The notes: generated from the sequence alone by a model not told the origin. 64,000 nt of DNA from Muricoccus roseus (GCF_900141905.1 NZ_FQZF01000022.1:1-64000); one strand, 5' to 3'. Positions 18,345 to 29,633 are shown, numbered from the stretch's first letter. Translations and numbers: made by a program.

Positions 18345-18354
18345 TGTGCCCGCA

Positions 18355-18630
18355 TCAATGCAGGCGGAGGACGCCCTCGGCATAGGTGAACTCGGCCGGG
18401 CGCCAGAGGGCGGCCGATGCGACGCGAACCGAATGAAGCTGGCCTTCGATCCCCCGGCGCCAGAATTCGAGGAAACCGTGCAGCTCCGGAAAGGTCGGGG
18501 CGCGGTCCACCTTCTGCCAGATGAAGGACTGGAGCACGGCCGGATGGTCCGGCATCCGGTAGAGAATCTCGGCGGTGGTCAGGTGCCATTCGGGGATGCG
18601 GACGACGTGCTCGATACCCTGCAGATGCAT
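18355..18630 (-). CDS. usg: Usg family protein
   Basis: A 91-residue protein matching the alphaproteobacterial Usg family, originally noted beside trp genes. It has the block LTTAEILYRMPDHPAVLQSF, WQKVDRAPTFPELHGFLEFW and HSVRVA. The function is unknown; it is small and soluble. It is transcribed away from groESL, so the 268-base gap (18631-18897) is a divergent regulatory region. Confidence 0.88.
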   Translation of the reverse strand: MHLQGIEHVVRIPEWHLTTAEILYRMPDHPAVLQSFIWQKVDRAPTFPELHGFLEFWRRGIEGQLHSVRVASAALWRPAEFTYAEGVLRLH

Positions 18631-18729
18631 GCCCTTTCCTCCTCAGCGGGGCGGCAAAGGGCCCGCCCGGGGCGAATGGTGCCACGCGATTCGGAGCGCT
18701 GAATACAATAAATGTTTCATATCAATGCT

Positions 18730-18756
18730 TTGGCACTCTATGTGTGGGAGTGCTGC
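18730..18756 (+). promoter_or_regulatory. CIRCE-like operator, upstream copy
   Basis: TTGGCACTC-N9-GAGTGCTGC matches the HrcA-binding CIRCE element (TTAGCACTC-N9-GAGTGCTAA) except at the outer bases. It lies 63 bases upstream of the second CIRCE and upstream of the groESL -35 box. Confidence 0.7.
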
Positions 18757-18761
18757 CGGGC

Positions 18762-18791
18762 TTGACGGCCTGGGGGGCGATCCCCTAGATC
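18762..18791 (+). promoter_or_regulatory. groESL promoter
   Basis: TTGACG (18762-18767) and TAGATC (18786-18791) lie 18 bases apart, right before the downstream CIRCE. The CTTGAC and CCCCTAGAT surroundings also resemble the alphaproteobacterial RpoH (sigma-32) consensus, so both housekeeping and heat-shock sigma factors may use it. Confidence 0.6.
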
Positions 18792-18792
18792 G

Positions 18793-18819
18793 TTGGCACT
18801 CACCGGGGGCAAGTGCTAA
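18793..18819 (+). promoter_or_regulatory. CIRCE operator, promoter-proximal copy
   Basis: TTGGCACTC-N9-AAGTGCTAA is a good CIRCE (HrcA repressor site) starting one base after the -10 box, about 80 bases before groES. In this position HrcA would block initiation. Confidence 0.85.
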
Positions 18820-18897
18820 CGACGGCCCAGAAGGGCCGCCGGGGCGCGGGGCAACCGGCCGGGTTCATCCCATGACAAAGGCTCAGGAGAGGACCGT

Positions 18898-19197
18898 ATG
18901 ACGAAGTTCCGTCCCCTGCACGACCGCGTTCTCGTCCGTCGCGTGACGGCCGAGGAGAAGAGCGCTGGCGGCATCATCATTCCCGACACCGCCAAGGAGA
19001 AGCCCCAGGAGGGCGAGGTCGTATCCGTTGGTGCCGGCGCGCGCAACGAGCAGGGCCAGATCGTCGCGCTCGACGTGAAGGCCGGCGACCGCATCCTGTT
19101 CGGCAAGTGGTCAGGCACCGAGGTGAAGCTCGACGGTGAGGAGCTCCTGATCATGAAGGAGTCCGACATCATGGGCATCGTGGAGAAGGCCGCCTGA
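18898..19197 (+). CDS. groES: Co-chaperonin GroES
   Basis: A 99-residue GroES. It forms the heptameric lid of the GroEL chamber. The family sequence [21 protein letters not shown] with the mobile loop [16 protein letters not shown] and the C-terminal [12 protein letters not shown] are standard. It forms an operon with groEL (51-base gap) behind two CIRCE elements, so HrcA control is expected. Confidence 0.98.
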   Translation: MTKFRPLHDRVLVRRVTAEEKSAGGIIIPDTAKEKPQEGEVVSVGAGARNEQGQIVALDVKAGDRILFGKWSGTEVKLDGEELLIMKESDIMGIVEKAA

Positions 19198-19215
19198 TCT
19201 CCCGCTAGGGACTGA

Positions 19216-20895
<1,680 letters not shown>

Positions 20896-20950
20896 TCTCT
20901 TGGGGATCGGCGACGATCCCCATCAGAAGTTCGGTCTTCGTGACGAAGAG

Positions 20951-20978
20951 GGGCGGCCCGGCAACGGGCCGCCCTTTT
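20951..20978 (+). terminator. Rho-independent terminator of groESL
   Basis: GGGCGGCCCG (20951-20960), GCAA loop and CGGGCCGCCC (20965-20974) form a perfect 10-bp stem, followed by TTTT. It lies 55 bases after the groEL stop. Confidence 0.9.
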
Positions 20979-21016
20979 CCGTTATAGGATGGGTTGTTCA
21001 GCGCGGAGGTGGCGCG

Positions 21017-21226
21017 ATGCCGACGGGAACCGTGGTCTGGTACCAGGCCCATAAGGGCTATGGCTTCATCCGGCCCGATGATGGCGGGCCGGATGTGATG
21101 GTGCATGCCAGCGTGGTGGAGGCGGCCGGGCGGCGCGAGCTGAAGAAGGGTGAGGAGATCACCTATGAGGCGACGCAGCTGCCGAAGAAGCCGGCGCCGA
21201 TCGTGACGCGGATCGCGCCGGGGTAG
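21017..21226 (+). CDS. CspA-family cold-shock domain protein
   Basis: A 69-residue single cold-shock domain that binds single-stranded RNA/DNA. RNP1 reads KGYGFIRPDD and RNP2 reads VMVHAS; the aromatic Phe of the usual VFVH is replaced by Met. It opens with GTVVWYQAHKG instead of the common GTVKWFN. GGAGG lies 8 bases before the ATG at 21017; the longer open frame upstream covers the groEL terminator and is rejected. Confidence 0.9.
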   Translation: MPTGTVVWYQAHKGYGFIRPDDGGPDVMVHASVVEAAGRRELKKGEEITYEATQLPKKPAPIVTRIAPG

Positions 21227-21292
21227 CGGCACGCGGCGGATCCGGGCGGCGAAAGGGGATCGTCTTTCCCCGCCGCCACCCGGTGGATACGG

Positions 21293-21796
21293 CTACTCCT
21301 CCCAGACGCGGAGCGCGGAGGTGTTGCGGAGCACGCCCTTGGCGCGTTCGGCCTGATCGACATTGGCGGCGGCCACGACCAGCACAGCGACGGCCTTCTC
21401 CTCGTCCGGCACGACATCCGGGCTCGCGGCGGCCGCGACACCTTCGCTCGCGGCGCCGGCGCCGAGGCCGGCCAGTGCGGCGGCGGCGATGGCCGGGAGG
21501 GCCGCGCCGCCGGTCGCGATGACCGCGCCCGCGGCTGCCATGCCCGCGCCCGAGGCGGCGAGGCCTGTGCCCATGGTGCGGAGGTTGCGGTGCTCGTCCT
21601 CCTGCAGCTTGCCGTCGGTCTCATGCGGCGCCTGCGGCGGCTGCTGCGACACCTCGGCGGTGCGGATCGTGATCCGGTCGCGCGGGATCGCGTCGGCGTT
21701 CAGGTATTGCAGGGCGGAATCTGCGGCCTCATGCGTCGCGAAGGTCGCCACGACATGGGTGTGAACGTTCTGGTTCTGCGTCTCGGGCATGTTCAT
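21293..21796 (-). CDS. Stress-type protein with Gly/Ala-rich core
   Basis: 167 residues. The N-terminal part (HTHVVATFATHEAADSALQY, PRDRITIRT) resembles the YflT/general-stress-protein-17M alpha-beta module. A long Gly/Ala-rich hydrophobic middle (residues about 78-125) could insert in a membrane or pack as a glycine-zipper, and the C-terminal VLVVAAANVDQAERAKGVLRN repeats the ferredoxin-like pattern. GGAGGGAGC immediately precedes the ATG at 21796; the frame upstream is open but lies in the intergenic region. The function is unknown. Confidence 0.75.
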   Translation of the reverse strand: MNMPETQNQNVHTHVVATFATHEAADSALQYLNADAIPRDRITIRTAEVSQQPPQAPHETDGKLQEDEHRNLRTMGTGLAASGAGMAAAGAVIATGGAALPAIAAAALAGLGAGAASEGVAAAASPDVVPDEEKAVAVLVVAAANVDQAERAKGVLRNTSALRVWEE

Positions 21797-22013
21797 GCTC
21801 CCTCCGGATGTCATGCCCTGCAACGCGGCTGGAACGGGGATGTTGCCGCGCGGCATGGCCGGACGCCGGCCAGGGATGGTGGCAGGCGGCCGGGAGGCGG
21901 TCGATTGTTCCGACAACGGAGCTGAAACGGTACTTCGGGATGGTGCGCGCCGGCCGCGCCCGTAAACTCCGTGGGAGGATCGGGCGACTCCATTCGCCAT
22001 CCGGGAGAAACCG

Positions 22014-23237
22014 ATGCTTTCCTCTTTCCGACCTCTGCTGGCCGTCCTGTGTCTCATGGGCTTCACGCTGGCCCCGGCCGCGGGCCGTGCCCAGGATGGT
22101 CCTGTCCAGGTGAGCTCCGGCCTTCAGTATGAGCTATTGCAGCGCTGGGATGTGGACAAGCTGAACCACATTCTCCAGGTGGACACCCCGGCCTTCGCGG
22201 GCATTCCGGTCACCTATACGGCCGCCCGTTCGGCGGTGAAGCTCTACCGGGTCACCTATTCCTCGGTGATTCCGGAGCAGAACAACCGGCCGATCGTCGC
22301 GACCGGGCTCGTCGCCGTGCCGGAGACGCAGGGGACCGCCTTTCCGGTCGTCTCCTACCAGCATGGCACGGTCTATGGCCGCCAGGAGGTTCCGTCCTTC
22401 CCGGACCAGTCGCCCGAGACCGCGCTGATGATCGCGCAGTTCGCGGGCCAGGGTTACGTGGTGATCGGGGCCGACTACTTCGGGATGGGCACCTCGCAGG
22501 AGCCCGAGGGCTACATGGTCAAGGGCAGCCACCAGCAGGCGACCGCTGACATGATCGCGGCCAGCCGGGCGGTCCTCGCGCATCTCGGGCTGAATGGCAC
22601 GAAGCTGTTCCTGGCCGGCTGGTCGCAGGGCGGCTTCGTGACCATGGCCCTGTTGGAGAGGCTGGAGGGTGCCGGGGTTCCTGTCGCGGCTGCCGCGACG
22701 GCGAGCGCGCCGCTTGACGTCTTCGCCACGCTCAACGGCTTCCTGAGCTTCCCGCGGCCGAACGATGCGTCCTGGGTCTCGACGCTGTTCATCCTCTCGT
22801 CCTTCTCCTTCGAGAACTACTACCAGGTGCCCGGCCTCGCCCGGTCGCTCCTTAGTGACGAGTATTATGATCTGGCCCGCCGGGCCTATGAGCGGCAGCC
22901 CATCAACCCGCAGGATGTCCCGACCGACCTGCGCAAGCTGATCCGCGCGCCCTATTTCGATGCGCAGTTCTTCGCGGCCTCGGCCTATGGCCGGCTGGTC
23001 GCGTCCGCCCAGGCCTATCGCTGGATCATCCGCAGCCCCGTCCGCAACTATTATGGCGAGAGCGACGAGGCGATCACTGCGGGCATCGGCCGGTTGGCGA
23101 TGACCTATCAGCAGGCGATCGGGAGCGGGAACACGGCTGTGCAGGCGGTTTCGACGGGCCCGACCAGTCATCGCGGCACCTTCGCCCAGGCCGTACCCTC
23201 GTGGAAGGAATGGTTCGACGGGCTTTCCCGCCCCTGA
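22014..23237 (+). CDS. Secreted alpha/beta-hydrolase (lipase/esterase-like)
   Basis: 407 residues with a Sec signal peptide (residues 1-27, ending AAGRAQD). The alpha/beta-hydrolase core carries the nucleophile elbow GWSQGGF, an oxyanion segment SYQHGTVYGRQ, a likely acid in YYGESDE and the His in PTSHRGTF. The HGT and GADYFGMG motifs resemble the secretory-lipase (LIP) group acting on lipids or polyesters. It stands alone and divergent from the 21293-21796 gene. The substrate is inferred only at class level. Confidence 0.83.
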   Translation: MLSSFRPLLAVLCLMGFTLAPAAGRAQDGPVQVSSGLQYELLQRWDVDKLNHILQVDTPAFAGIPVTYTAARSAVKLYRVTYSSVIPEQNNRPIVATGLVAVPETQGTAFPVVSYQHGTVYGRQEVPSFPDQSPETALMIAQFAGQGYVVIGADYFGMGTSQEPEGYMVKGSHQQATADMIAASRAVLAHLGLNGTKLFLAGWSQGGFVTMALLERLEGAGVPVAAAATASAPLDVFATLNGFLSFPRPNDASWVSTLFILSSFSFENYYQVPGLARSLLSDEYYDLARRAYERQPINPQDVPTDLRKLIRAPYFDAQFFAASAYGRLVASAQAYRWIIRSPVRNYYGESDEAITAGIGRLAMTYQQAIGSGNTAVQAVSTGPTSHRGTFAQAVPSWKEWFDGLSRP

Positions 23238-23394
23238 GGGTGGTTGCCCCGCCGGGGCGGTCACCCTCCATCCCGGGGTGGCCGGGCCCACGCGATCCCC
23301 GCGGGCCGGTGCCGTTCCGAGGGCCTGGGATTTCGGGGCCGCCGCGCGTTCCAACGGCCGGGGATGCTTCCCTCCCCCGGCCGGAGGAATCCGA

Positions 23395-23844
23395 TCAGAT
23401 GATCTGGAAGCGCGCCTTGGCCGCACGCTCGATCGCGCCCGCGATCAGACGGTCGATGTCGAGGGTGATGCGGAAATCCTGGAGGAAGCGGAGTTCCTCC
23501 TGGGTCGCGTCACCGTCGGCGGCGGCGATTTCGCAGGCCAGGAGATAGGCGGTCTCGCGCAGGCGGGGCGGCAGGGCGTCGCGGATCATCTCGGCGGCGC
23601 GGTCCAGCCCGTCGGCCTGGTCGAGCAGGGTGAGGACGATCTCGGTGACGGTGTCGATCTCGCTGGCGTGAAAATCGCCGAAGACCGGGAGTTCCCGGAC
23701 GAGGCGGGACATGGCGGCCAGTTCGGCGTCGGTCATGCCGCGGTCGCTCACCCCCATCAGCACCATGGCGCAAACCAGGGCTTCCTGCGCGGTGAAGCGC
23801 GTGGGGAGGGGGGTGGGGGCGGCGTCCATGATGTTCGTGTCCAT
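23395..23844 (-). CDS. TerB-like (DjlA N-terminal type) helical protein
   Basis: A 149-residue all-helical protein of the TerB/tellurite-resistance fold. Two acidic loop pairs typical of the fold are visible, SDRGMTDAELAAMSRLV and AAADGDATQEELRFLQDF, which may bind metal. It lies 36 bases downstream of the DinG-like helicase on the same strand and is probably co-transcribed with it. The function is unknown; the family name does not prove tellurite resistance. Confidence 0.75.
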   Translation of the reverse strand: MDTNIMDAAPTPLPTRFTAQEALVCAMVLMGVSDRGMTDAELAAMSRLVRELPVFGDFHASEIDTVTEIVLTLLDQADGLDRAAEMIRDALPPRLRETAYLLACEIAAADGDATQEELRFLQDFRITLDIDRLIAGAIERAAKARFQII

Positions 23845-23880
23845 CTTGGGGTGAAGGGTTCGCGCGGAGAGGGCCGCGCG

Positions 23881-26718
23881 TCAATCGGTGAGACGATCAC
23901 CATTCAGGAACTGCTCCCCCAGGAAGGTCCGGGTGGCCCGGACCGCCTCCGCCAAGCCCATGCGGTGGGGGATGACTCCCTCTGGCAAGCCGGCGAGGAG
24001 ACGGGTGGGGGCGCGGGCATCCAGCAGGACGAAGACGCCGCGGTCATCGGCGCGGCGGATCAGGCGGCCGAAGGCCTGGCGAAGCCGGTGGCGGGCGATG
24101 GCGTCGTCATAGGCCTTGGGGCGGGCGCCGGAGAGATGGGTGCGGCGCTCCCGGTGCAGGATGGTGGGGCGGGGCCAGGGGATCCGGTCGAAGACGAGGA
24201 GGCGGAGGGAGCGGCCTGGCACGTCCACCCCGTCCCGCAGGGCATCGGTGCCGAGAAGGCAGGAATCCTCCTCGGCCCGGAAGACGTCCACCAGGGTGGC
24301 GTTGTCCATCGCGTCCACATGCTGCGCGTAGAGGGGGAGGCCGGCGGCCTCCAGCCCAGGGGCCATGCGGGCATGCGCATCTCGCAAGCGGCGGATGGCG
24401 GTGAAGAGGCCGAGGGCGCCGCCGCCGGAGGCGCGGAAGAGCTGCTCCATGGCCATGGCGGCCTGCGGACCTTCGCGCGACACATCCGTCACCACGATGG
24501 CGAGGGTCTGGTCGGGGTAGTTGAAGGGGGAGGGGACCGCGGCCCGGATGGCGGGGGTGGGAAGGTGGATGGCGCCGGTGCGGGACTCGGCTTCCTCCCA
24601 AGCGTGCTCGGCATCCTCCTCGCCGCTGTCGCGGAGGGTGGCGGAGGTAATGAGCAATCCATGGGCGGGGGCGGCGACGGCGGCCGCGAAGGGTTCGGTA
24701 GGGTCGAGGAAGTGGCGGTGCAGGGCCGCGTCGATCACCCGGCCCTCGCGGCGGGTGATGGCGAGCCAGTCCACATGGGCGGGGCGGGTGCCGGGTTCGG
24801 GCGGGCGGTCGGCCAGGGCCTTGAGCATGGCGCGCCAGGCGCCGAGCGGGCGCAGGCCGCGGCGGTCCACGGTGCGGCGGGCGGTGTCCAGGCGGATGCG
24901 GTCGCCGGTCTCCAACTCGGCGTCAGGGTCCTCCAGCAGGCCGGAGATGCGGGCGTGGAGGGCGCGGAGCGGAGTTTCGATGAGGGCGAGGGCTTCTTCC
25001 AGTGCCGCTCCGGCCTCGGCCACGCCGGGTTTGAGGGGGTGGAGGTCGCATTCCGCGTCGTAGCCGGTGTCGGCCTCGGGCGAGCGGGCGAAGACCTGGA
25101 GGATCACCGTGCGGAGAAAGGCTTCGCCCGGATTCGTATGGGCCGGGTGGCCGGGCAGGCCGTCCTCGCCCTCATAGCTTTCGCGATCGTCGGATTCGCC
25201 GAGGCGGGAGGACCAGCCGGGGCCCGGCAGGCTGCCGGCGTGACGCAGGGCCTCCTCGACCAGGGGGAGGAGGGCGGGATGGTCGGTGGTGATCTCCTCC
25301 AGCCGGCGGCGCAGGCCGCGGGCGCGGCCGCGCGCGCCCTCGGCCCCCAGGAGCCAGCGGCGGAGCTCGGCCATCTCGCCGCCGCTGATCTCGGCGGAGA
25401 AGGCGCTGTCGGCCGCGTCGAAGAGGTGGTGGCCCTCGTCGAAGACGTAGCGGACGGGGGGACGGTCCTCGCCGCCGCCCAGCGCCGCCTGGATCATCAC
25501 CAGGGCGTGGTTGGCGATGACGAGGCGGGCGGTGCGGGCGCGGCGGATGGAGTGTTCCACGAAGCAGCGGCGCCAATGCGGACAGGCGGAGTGGATGCAC
25601 TCGCCGCGGCGGTCCGTGAGGCCGGCGACATGGCCCCAGGGGAAGAGCTCCGCGATCCAGCCGGGGAAGTCGCCGCCTTGCATGTCGCCGTCCCGCGTCG
25701 CGGCGGCCCAGCGGGAGACGAGGGAGAGGGCGAGGAGGCGGGAGGGCATGGCGCCGTTCACCGCTTCCTCGTGGTTCAGGAGGCAGAGGTAGTTCTCGCG
25801 GCCTTTGCGGATGACGACGTGGCGCCGCCGCTCCTCCGGGTCGGGGTAGAGGCGGAAGAGCTCCTGGTCGATCTGGCGCTGGAGGTTGCGGGTGTAGGTG
25901 CTGATCCAGACGGGGGCGCCGTTGCGCTCGGCCCAGAGCGAGGCGGGGGCGATGTAGCCGAGGGTCTTTCCCGTGCCCGTGCCGGCTTCCGCGAGGACGA
26001 GTTGGGGCTGGCCTTCGGCCTCCCGCGGGGCGAAGGCGAGGCTGGCGGCGGAGGCGTAGTCGGCCTGGGCGGGGCGGGTTTCGGAATCCGCGCCCAGGAT
26101 GTCGGCCAGGCGCTTGCGGGCTTCCAGCGGCGCGACGGGGATGGATGCGGGCGGGGTGGGAGGGGCGGTTTCCTCCCATTCGGGGAGGCGGCGCCAGACC
26201 TTCAGCCCATCGGTGGCGGCGCGGACCTCCGGCTGGCCGAGGGCCGCGAGGATGCTGGGAGCCCAGACCCAGTCGGAGGCGTCGCGCAGGCGGGCGGCGA
26301 GCGGGGCGGCGTCGCGGTTCAGGAGGTGGTGGCGGTTGGTGGCGAGGTGGCGGAGGAGGGTTGTCGCGATCTCGGGCAGGAGGATGGCGGCGGCCTCGTC
26401 GTCCTTCGGCGGCTCCAATTCCAGCGCCAGGGCGAGGCCGCGCGGCGTGGGGGCGGCGAGCTGGGCCGGGAGGATGAAGGCGAAGAGTTCCAGCAGGTCA
26501 TAGGCGACCGGGAAGGGGGCGAGGTTCAGCCGGCGGGCGGTGGCGGGGGCATGGACCAGCAGGGGGGGCGGGAGGTCGGTGAGGCGGCGGGCCAGCGCGC
26601 CCGCGGCCAGGGTCTCGATCTCGCCATCCGGGCTGAGGAGGGTGGCGCGGCCGATCCCGGCGACGAGGGCGGGCGCTTCGGGCAGCAGCAGGCGGGGTGT
26701 GGCCGAAGCGGAGGGCAT
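23881..26718 (-). CDS. DinG/XPD-like ATP-dependent DNA helicase
   Basis: A 945-residue superfamily-2 helicase of the DinG/Rad3 (XPD) branch. Walker A is EAGTGTGKT, and Walker B is FDEGHH (DEAH-type). Four Cys in YLCLLN and ECIHSACPHWRRCF are placed like the Fe-S cluster of XPD helicases, and motif VI is RQAFGRLIRR. The first 200 residues look like a degenerate DnaQ/exonuclease-type extension without clear DEDD residues. It likely unwinds damaged or R-loop DNA. It is divergent from fba across a 146-base promoter gap. Confidence 0.9.
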   Translation of the reverse strand: MPSASATPRLLLPEAPALVAGIGRATLLSPDGEIETLAAGALARRLTDLPPPLLVHAPATARRLNLAPFPVAYDLLELFAFILPAQLAAPTPRGLALALELEPPKDDEAAAILLPEIATTLLRHLATNRHHLLNRDAAPLAARLRDASDWVWAPSILAALGQPEVRAATDGLKVWRRLPEWEETAPPTPPASIPVAPLEARKRLADILGADSETRPAQADYASAASLAFAPREAEGQPQLVLAEAGTGTGKTLGYIAPASLWAERNGAPVWISTYTRNLQRQIDQELFRLYPDPEERRRHVVIRKGRENYLCLLNHEEAVNGAMPSRLLALSLVSRWAAATRDGDMQGGDFPGWIAELFPWGHVAGLTDRRGECIHSACPHWRRCFVEHSIRRARTARLVIANHALVMIQAALGGGEDRPPVRYVFDEGHHLFDAADSAFSAEISGGEMAELRRWLLGAEGARGRARGLRRRLEEITTDHPALLPLVEEALRHAGSLPGPGWSSRLGESDDRESYEGEDGLPGHPAHTNPGEAFLRTVILQVFARSPEADTGYDAECDLHPLKPGVAEAGAALEEALALIETPLRALHARISGLLEDPDAELETGDRIRLDTARRTVDRRGLRPLGAWRAMLKALADRPPEPGTRPAHVDWLAITRREGRVIDAALHRHFLDPTEPFAAAVAAPAHGLLITSATLRDSGEEDAEHAWEEAESRTGAIHLPTPAIRAAVPSPFNYPDQTLAIVVTDVSREGPQAAMAMEQLFRASGGGALGLFTAIRRLRDAHARMAPGLEAAGLPLYAQHVDAMDNATLVDVFRAEEDSCLLGTDALRDGVDVPGRSLRLLVFDRIPWPRPTILHRERRTHLSGARPKAYDDAIARHRLRQAFGRLIRRADDRGVFVLLDARAPTRLLAGLPEGVIPHRMGLAEAVRATRTFLGEQFLNGDRLTD

Positions 26719-26864
26719 TGGCGGCTCTATACCCGCTTTGTTCGCGGGGGGGAGTCCGGAGCCTTATTTCCATTATATTTCGGTGCAAGGCTTCGGCAGA
26801 CGGGAGGGCCCGTCTATGTAAGGGGCCATCTCCCTTCCGGGCCAACCAGAACAGGAAGCCAAGA

Positions 26865-27962
26865 GTGAACCATATCTCGCCGGCGGGTGCCGCCACGAAG
26901 CTGAAGCCGGGCGTCGTCACCGGCGCCGACTACCTGACGCTGCTGGAGGCCTGCCGCGAGGGCGGCTACGCCCTGCCGGCGGTGAACGTGGTGGGCACGA
27001 ACAGCATCAACGCGGTGCTGGAGGCGGCGGCGAAGAACAAGTCCGACGTGATCATCCAGCTCTCCAATGGCGGCGCGCGCTTCTTCGGCGGCGAGGGCTG
27101 CCCGGATGCCAATGCCGCCCGGGTGCTGGGCGCGGTTTCGGCTGCGCAGCATGTGCACACGCTGGCCAAGGCCTACGGCGTCTGCGTCGTGCTCCACACC
27201 GACCATGCCGACCGTTCGCTGCTGCCCTGGATCGATGCGCTGATCGACCATGGCGAGGAGCACATGAAGCGGACCGGCCAGCCGCTCTTCTCCTCTCACA
27301 TGATCGATCTTTCGGCTGAGCCGCTGGACGTCAACATCGAGGAATGCGCCCGCTTCCTGCGCCGCATGGCCCCGCTGGGCATGAGCCTCGAGATCGAGCT
27401 GGGCGTGACGGGCGGCGAGGAGGATGGCGTGGGCCATGACCTCGAGGAGAGCGCCGACAACGCGCACCTCTACACCCAGCCCGAGGACGTGCTGAAGGCC
27501 TGGGAGGTGCTCTCCCCCATCGGCCATGTCACCATGGCGGCCTCCTTCGGCAACGTGCATGGCGTCTATGCCCCGGGCAATGTGAAGCTGCGCCCGGAGA
27601 TCCTGAAGGCTTCGCAGGAAGCCGTGTCGGCCAAGTTCGGCGGCGGCGAGAAGCCGATGAGCCTGGTGTTCCATGGCGGATCGGGTTCGGAGAAGGATAA
27701 GATCACCGAAGCCGTGTCCTATGGCGTGTTCAAGATGAACATCGACACGGACACGCAGTTCGCCTTCTCGGAGCCGGTAGGCGCCTATGTCGAGGCGAAT
27801 CCGGTGGCCTTCAAGCACCAGATCGACCCAGCCACGGGCAAGCCGCAGAAGAAGTTCTACGACCCGCGCAAGTGGCTCCGGGCCGGCGAGAAGGGCGTGG
27901 TGAAGCGGCTGGACGAGGCCTTCGCCGATCTGGGTTCCGCCGGGCGCAGCCTGGCCGGCTGA
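26865..27962 (+). CDS. fbaA: Class II fructose-bisphosphate aldolase
   Basis: A 365-residue Zn-dependent aldolase of the E. coli FbaA subtype, which splits fructose-1,6-bisphosphate in glycolysis or runs in reverse. It has KPGVVTGADYLTLLEACREG at the start, the Zn/catalytic block VVLHTDHADRSLLPW, ELGVTGGEEDGVGHD and FHGGSGSEKDKI. I chose the GTG at 26865 with AGGAAG upstream, because it fits the family start. An intrinsic terminator follows at 28010. Confidence 0.94.
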   Translation: MNHISPAGAATKLKPGVVTGADYLTLLEACREGGYALPAVNVVGTNSINAVLEAAAKNKSDVIIQLSNGGARFFGGEGCPDANAARVLGAVSAAQHVHTLAKAYGVCVVLHTDHADRSLLPWIDALIDHGEEHMKRTGQPLFSSHMIDLSAEPLDVNIEECARFLRRMAPLGMSLEIELGVTGGEEDGVGHDLEESADNAHLYTQPEDVLKAWEVLSPIGHVTMAASFGNVHGVYAPGNVKLRPEILKASQEAVSAKFGGGEKPMSLVFHGGSGSEKDKITEAVSYGVFKMNIDTDTQFAFSEPVGAYVEANPVAFKHQIDPATGKPQKKFYDPRKWLRAGEKGVVKRLDEAFADLGSAGRSLAG

Positions 27963-28009
27963 GGACGGGGCGGGCGGGGTCGTTCCCCGCCCGGCTCTCC
28001 GGGGTAGGG

Positions 28010-28040
28010 AAGCCTGTCGCCTTGCCGGCGATAGGCTTTT
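28010..28040 (+). terminator. Rho-independent terminator of the aldolase gene
   Basis: AAGCCTGTCGCC (28010-28021) pairs with GGCGATAGGCTT (28027-28038), with one G-U pair, and is followed by T residues. A further GC-rich hairpin (27971-27993, CGGGCGGGG/CCCCGCCCG) lies directly after the stop. Confidence 0.8.
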
Positions 28041-28133
28041 CTTATGGGCCGCAGAGGCCCTTTGTATTTCACCGCGCCGAACCGCCTCCCTTAGCCTTGC
28101 CTTTCAAGAGACTTGGCAGGGAGCGGAAACGAC

Positions 28134-29633
28134 ATGGCCGATCAAGGACGCGGTCCCGGGCTCACCACGCGCCAGGGGCACCCAGTCTACGATAACCAGA
28201 ACACGCGCAGCGTGGGGCCGCGTGGCCCGCTGGTGCTCGAAGACTACCATTACCTCGAAAAGATCACCCATTTTGACCGCGAGCGCATTCCCGAGCGGGT
28301 GGTGCATGCGCGTGGTGCGGCCGCGCATGGCATCTTCGTGCCGACGGGGATGGCGGGGGACGACCCCGTGACGAAGTACACGCGGGCCAAGGTGTTCCGG
28401 AAGGGCACGGAGACGCCGATCTTCCTGCGCTTCTCCACCGTGATTCATGGCGGGCACAGCCCGGAGACGCTGCGCGACCCGCGCGGCTTCGCCATCAAGT
28501 TCTACACCGAGGACGGCAACTGGGACCTGGTGGGGAACAATCTGAAGGTGTTCTTCATCCGCGATCCGCTGAAGTTCCCGGACATGGTCCATGCCTTCAA
28601 GCCGGACCCCATCCACAACCGGCAGATGATGGGCCGCTTCTTCGACTTCGTGAGCATGTCGCCCGAGGCGACGCATATGATCACCTGGCTGTTCTCCCCC
28701 TGGGGGATCCCGGCGGATTACCGGCACATGCAGGGTTCCGGCGTGAACACCTACAAGCTGGTGGACGACGAGGGGCAGACCGTCCTGTGCAAGTTCCACT
28801 TCCAGCCACGGCAGGGGATCCGGAACCTCACCTCCGAGGAGGCCTCGGCGATCCAGGCCAGGGACTTCAACCACGCGACCGGAGACCTGTATGACTCGAT
28901 CGAGCGCGGCGAGTTCCCGGAATGGGATATGTTCATCCAGGTGATGAGTGACGACGAGCATCCGGAGCTGGACTGGGATCCGCTGGATGTCACGAAGCTC
29001 TGGCCCGAGGACCAGTTCCCGATGCTGCATGTCGGGCACATCCAGCTGAACCGGAACCCTGCAGACTTCCACAACGAGGTGGAGCAGGTGGCTTTCGGCA
29101 CCGGCGTGCTGGTGGACGGGATCGACTTCTCCGAGGACAAGCTGCTGCAGGGGCGCACCTTCGCCTATTCGGACACGCAGCGTTACCGCGTGGGGCCGAA
29201 CTACCTGCAGCTGCCGATCAACGCGCCCAAATGCCCCTTCGCGACGAACCAGCGCGGCGGGCAGATGAGCTACCATGTGGATGGGGCCGGGCAGGGCGCC
29301 AACCCGCATGTGAATTACGAGCCCTCCAGCCTGAATGGGCTGCGCGAGCAGGAGCGCGCCGGTCCGCCGCCGCGTCCCTTTGTGCAGGGGCATATCGGGC
29401 GGCAGAAGATCGAGCGCACGAACGACTTCAAGCAGGCGGGCGAGCGCTGGAGGAGCTTCAGCGATGCGGAGCGGGACGAGCTGGTGACGAACCTGGTCGG
29501 CGCCCTCTCCCAGTGCGAGCGGGTGATCCAGGAGAAGATGGTCTGCCACTTCATGCAGGCGGACCGGGAGTATGGCGGCCGGGTGGCGGCTGGGCTGGGC
29601 GTTGCCATGCCGCAGCGCGAGGCGGCGGAGTAG
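28134..29633 (+). CDS. Monofunctional heme catalase
   Basis: A 499-residue small-subunit catalase that converts H2O2 to water and oxygen. It carries the active-site His in [13 protein letters not shown], the Asn in [11 protein letters not shown], the proximal heme Tyr in [12 protein letters not shown] and the [11 protein letters not shown] motif. The length fits clade 3 (KatA/KatE-short). The ATG at 28134 follows GGGAGCGG. It is a single-gene unit with terminators on both sides. No regulator site was identified. Confidence 0.95.
   Translation: MADQGRGPGLTTRQGHPVYDNQNTRSVGPRGPLVLEDYHYLEKITHFDRERIPERVVHARGAAAHGIFVPTGMAGDDPVTKYTRAKVFRKGTETPIFLRFSTVIHGGHSPETLRDPRGFAIKFYTEDGNWDLVGNNLKVFFIRDPLKFPDMVHAFKPDPIHNRQMMGRFFDFVSMSPEATHMITWLFSPWGIPADYRHMQGSGVNTYKLVDDEGQTVLCKFHFQPRQGIRNLTSEEASAIQARDFNHATGDLYDSIERGEFPEWDMFIQVMSDDEHPELDWDPLDVTKLWPEDQFPMLHVGHIQLNRNPADFHNEVEQVAFGTGVLVDGIDFSEDKLLQGRTFAYSDTQRYRVGPNYLQLPINAPKCPFATNQRGGQMSYHVDGAGQGANPHVNYEPSSLNGLREQERAGPPPRPFVQGHIGRQKIERTNDFKQAGERWRSFSDAERDELVTNLVGALSQCERVIQEKMVCHFMQADREYGGRVAAGLGVAMPQREAAE

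Noticed and set aside
23278-26868. A 1196-codon open frame on the plus strand
   Set aside because: It is the shadow of the DinG-like helicase, which has all helicase motifs on the minus strand; the long frame has none and no ribosome site.
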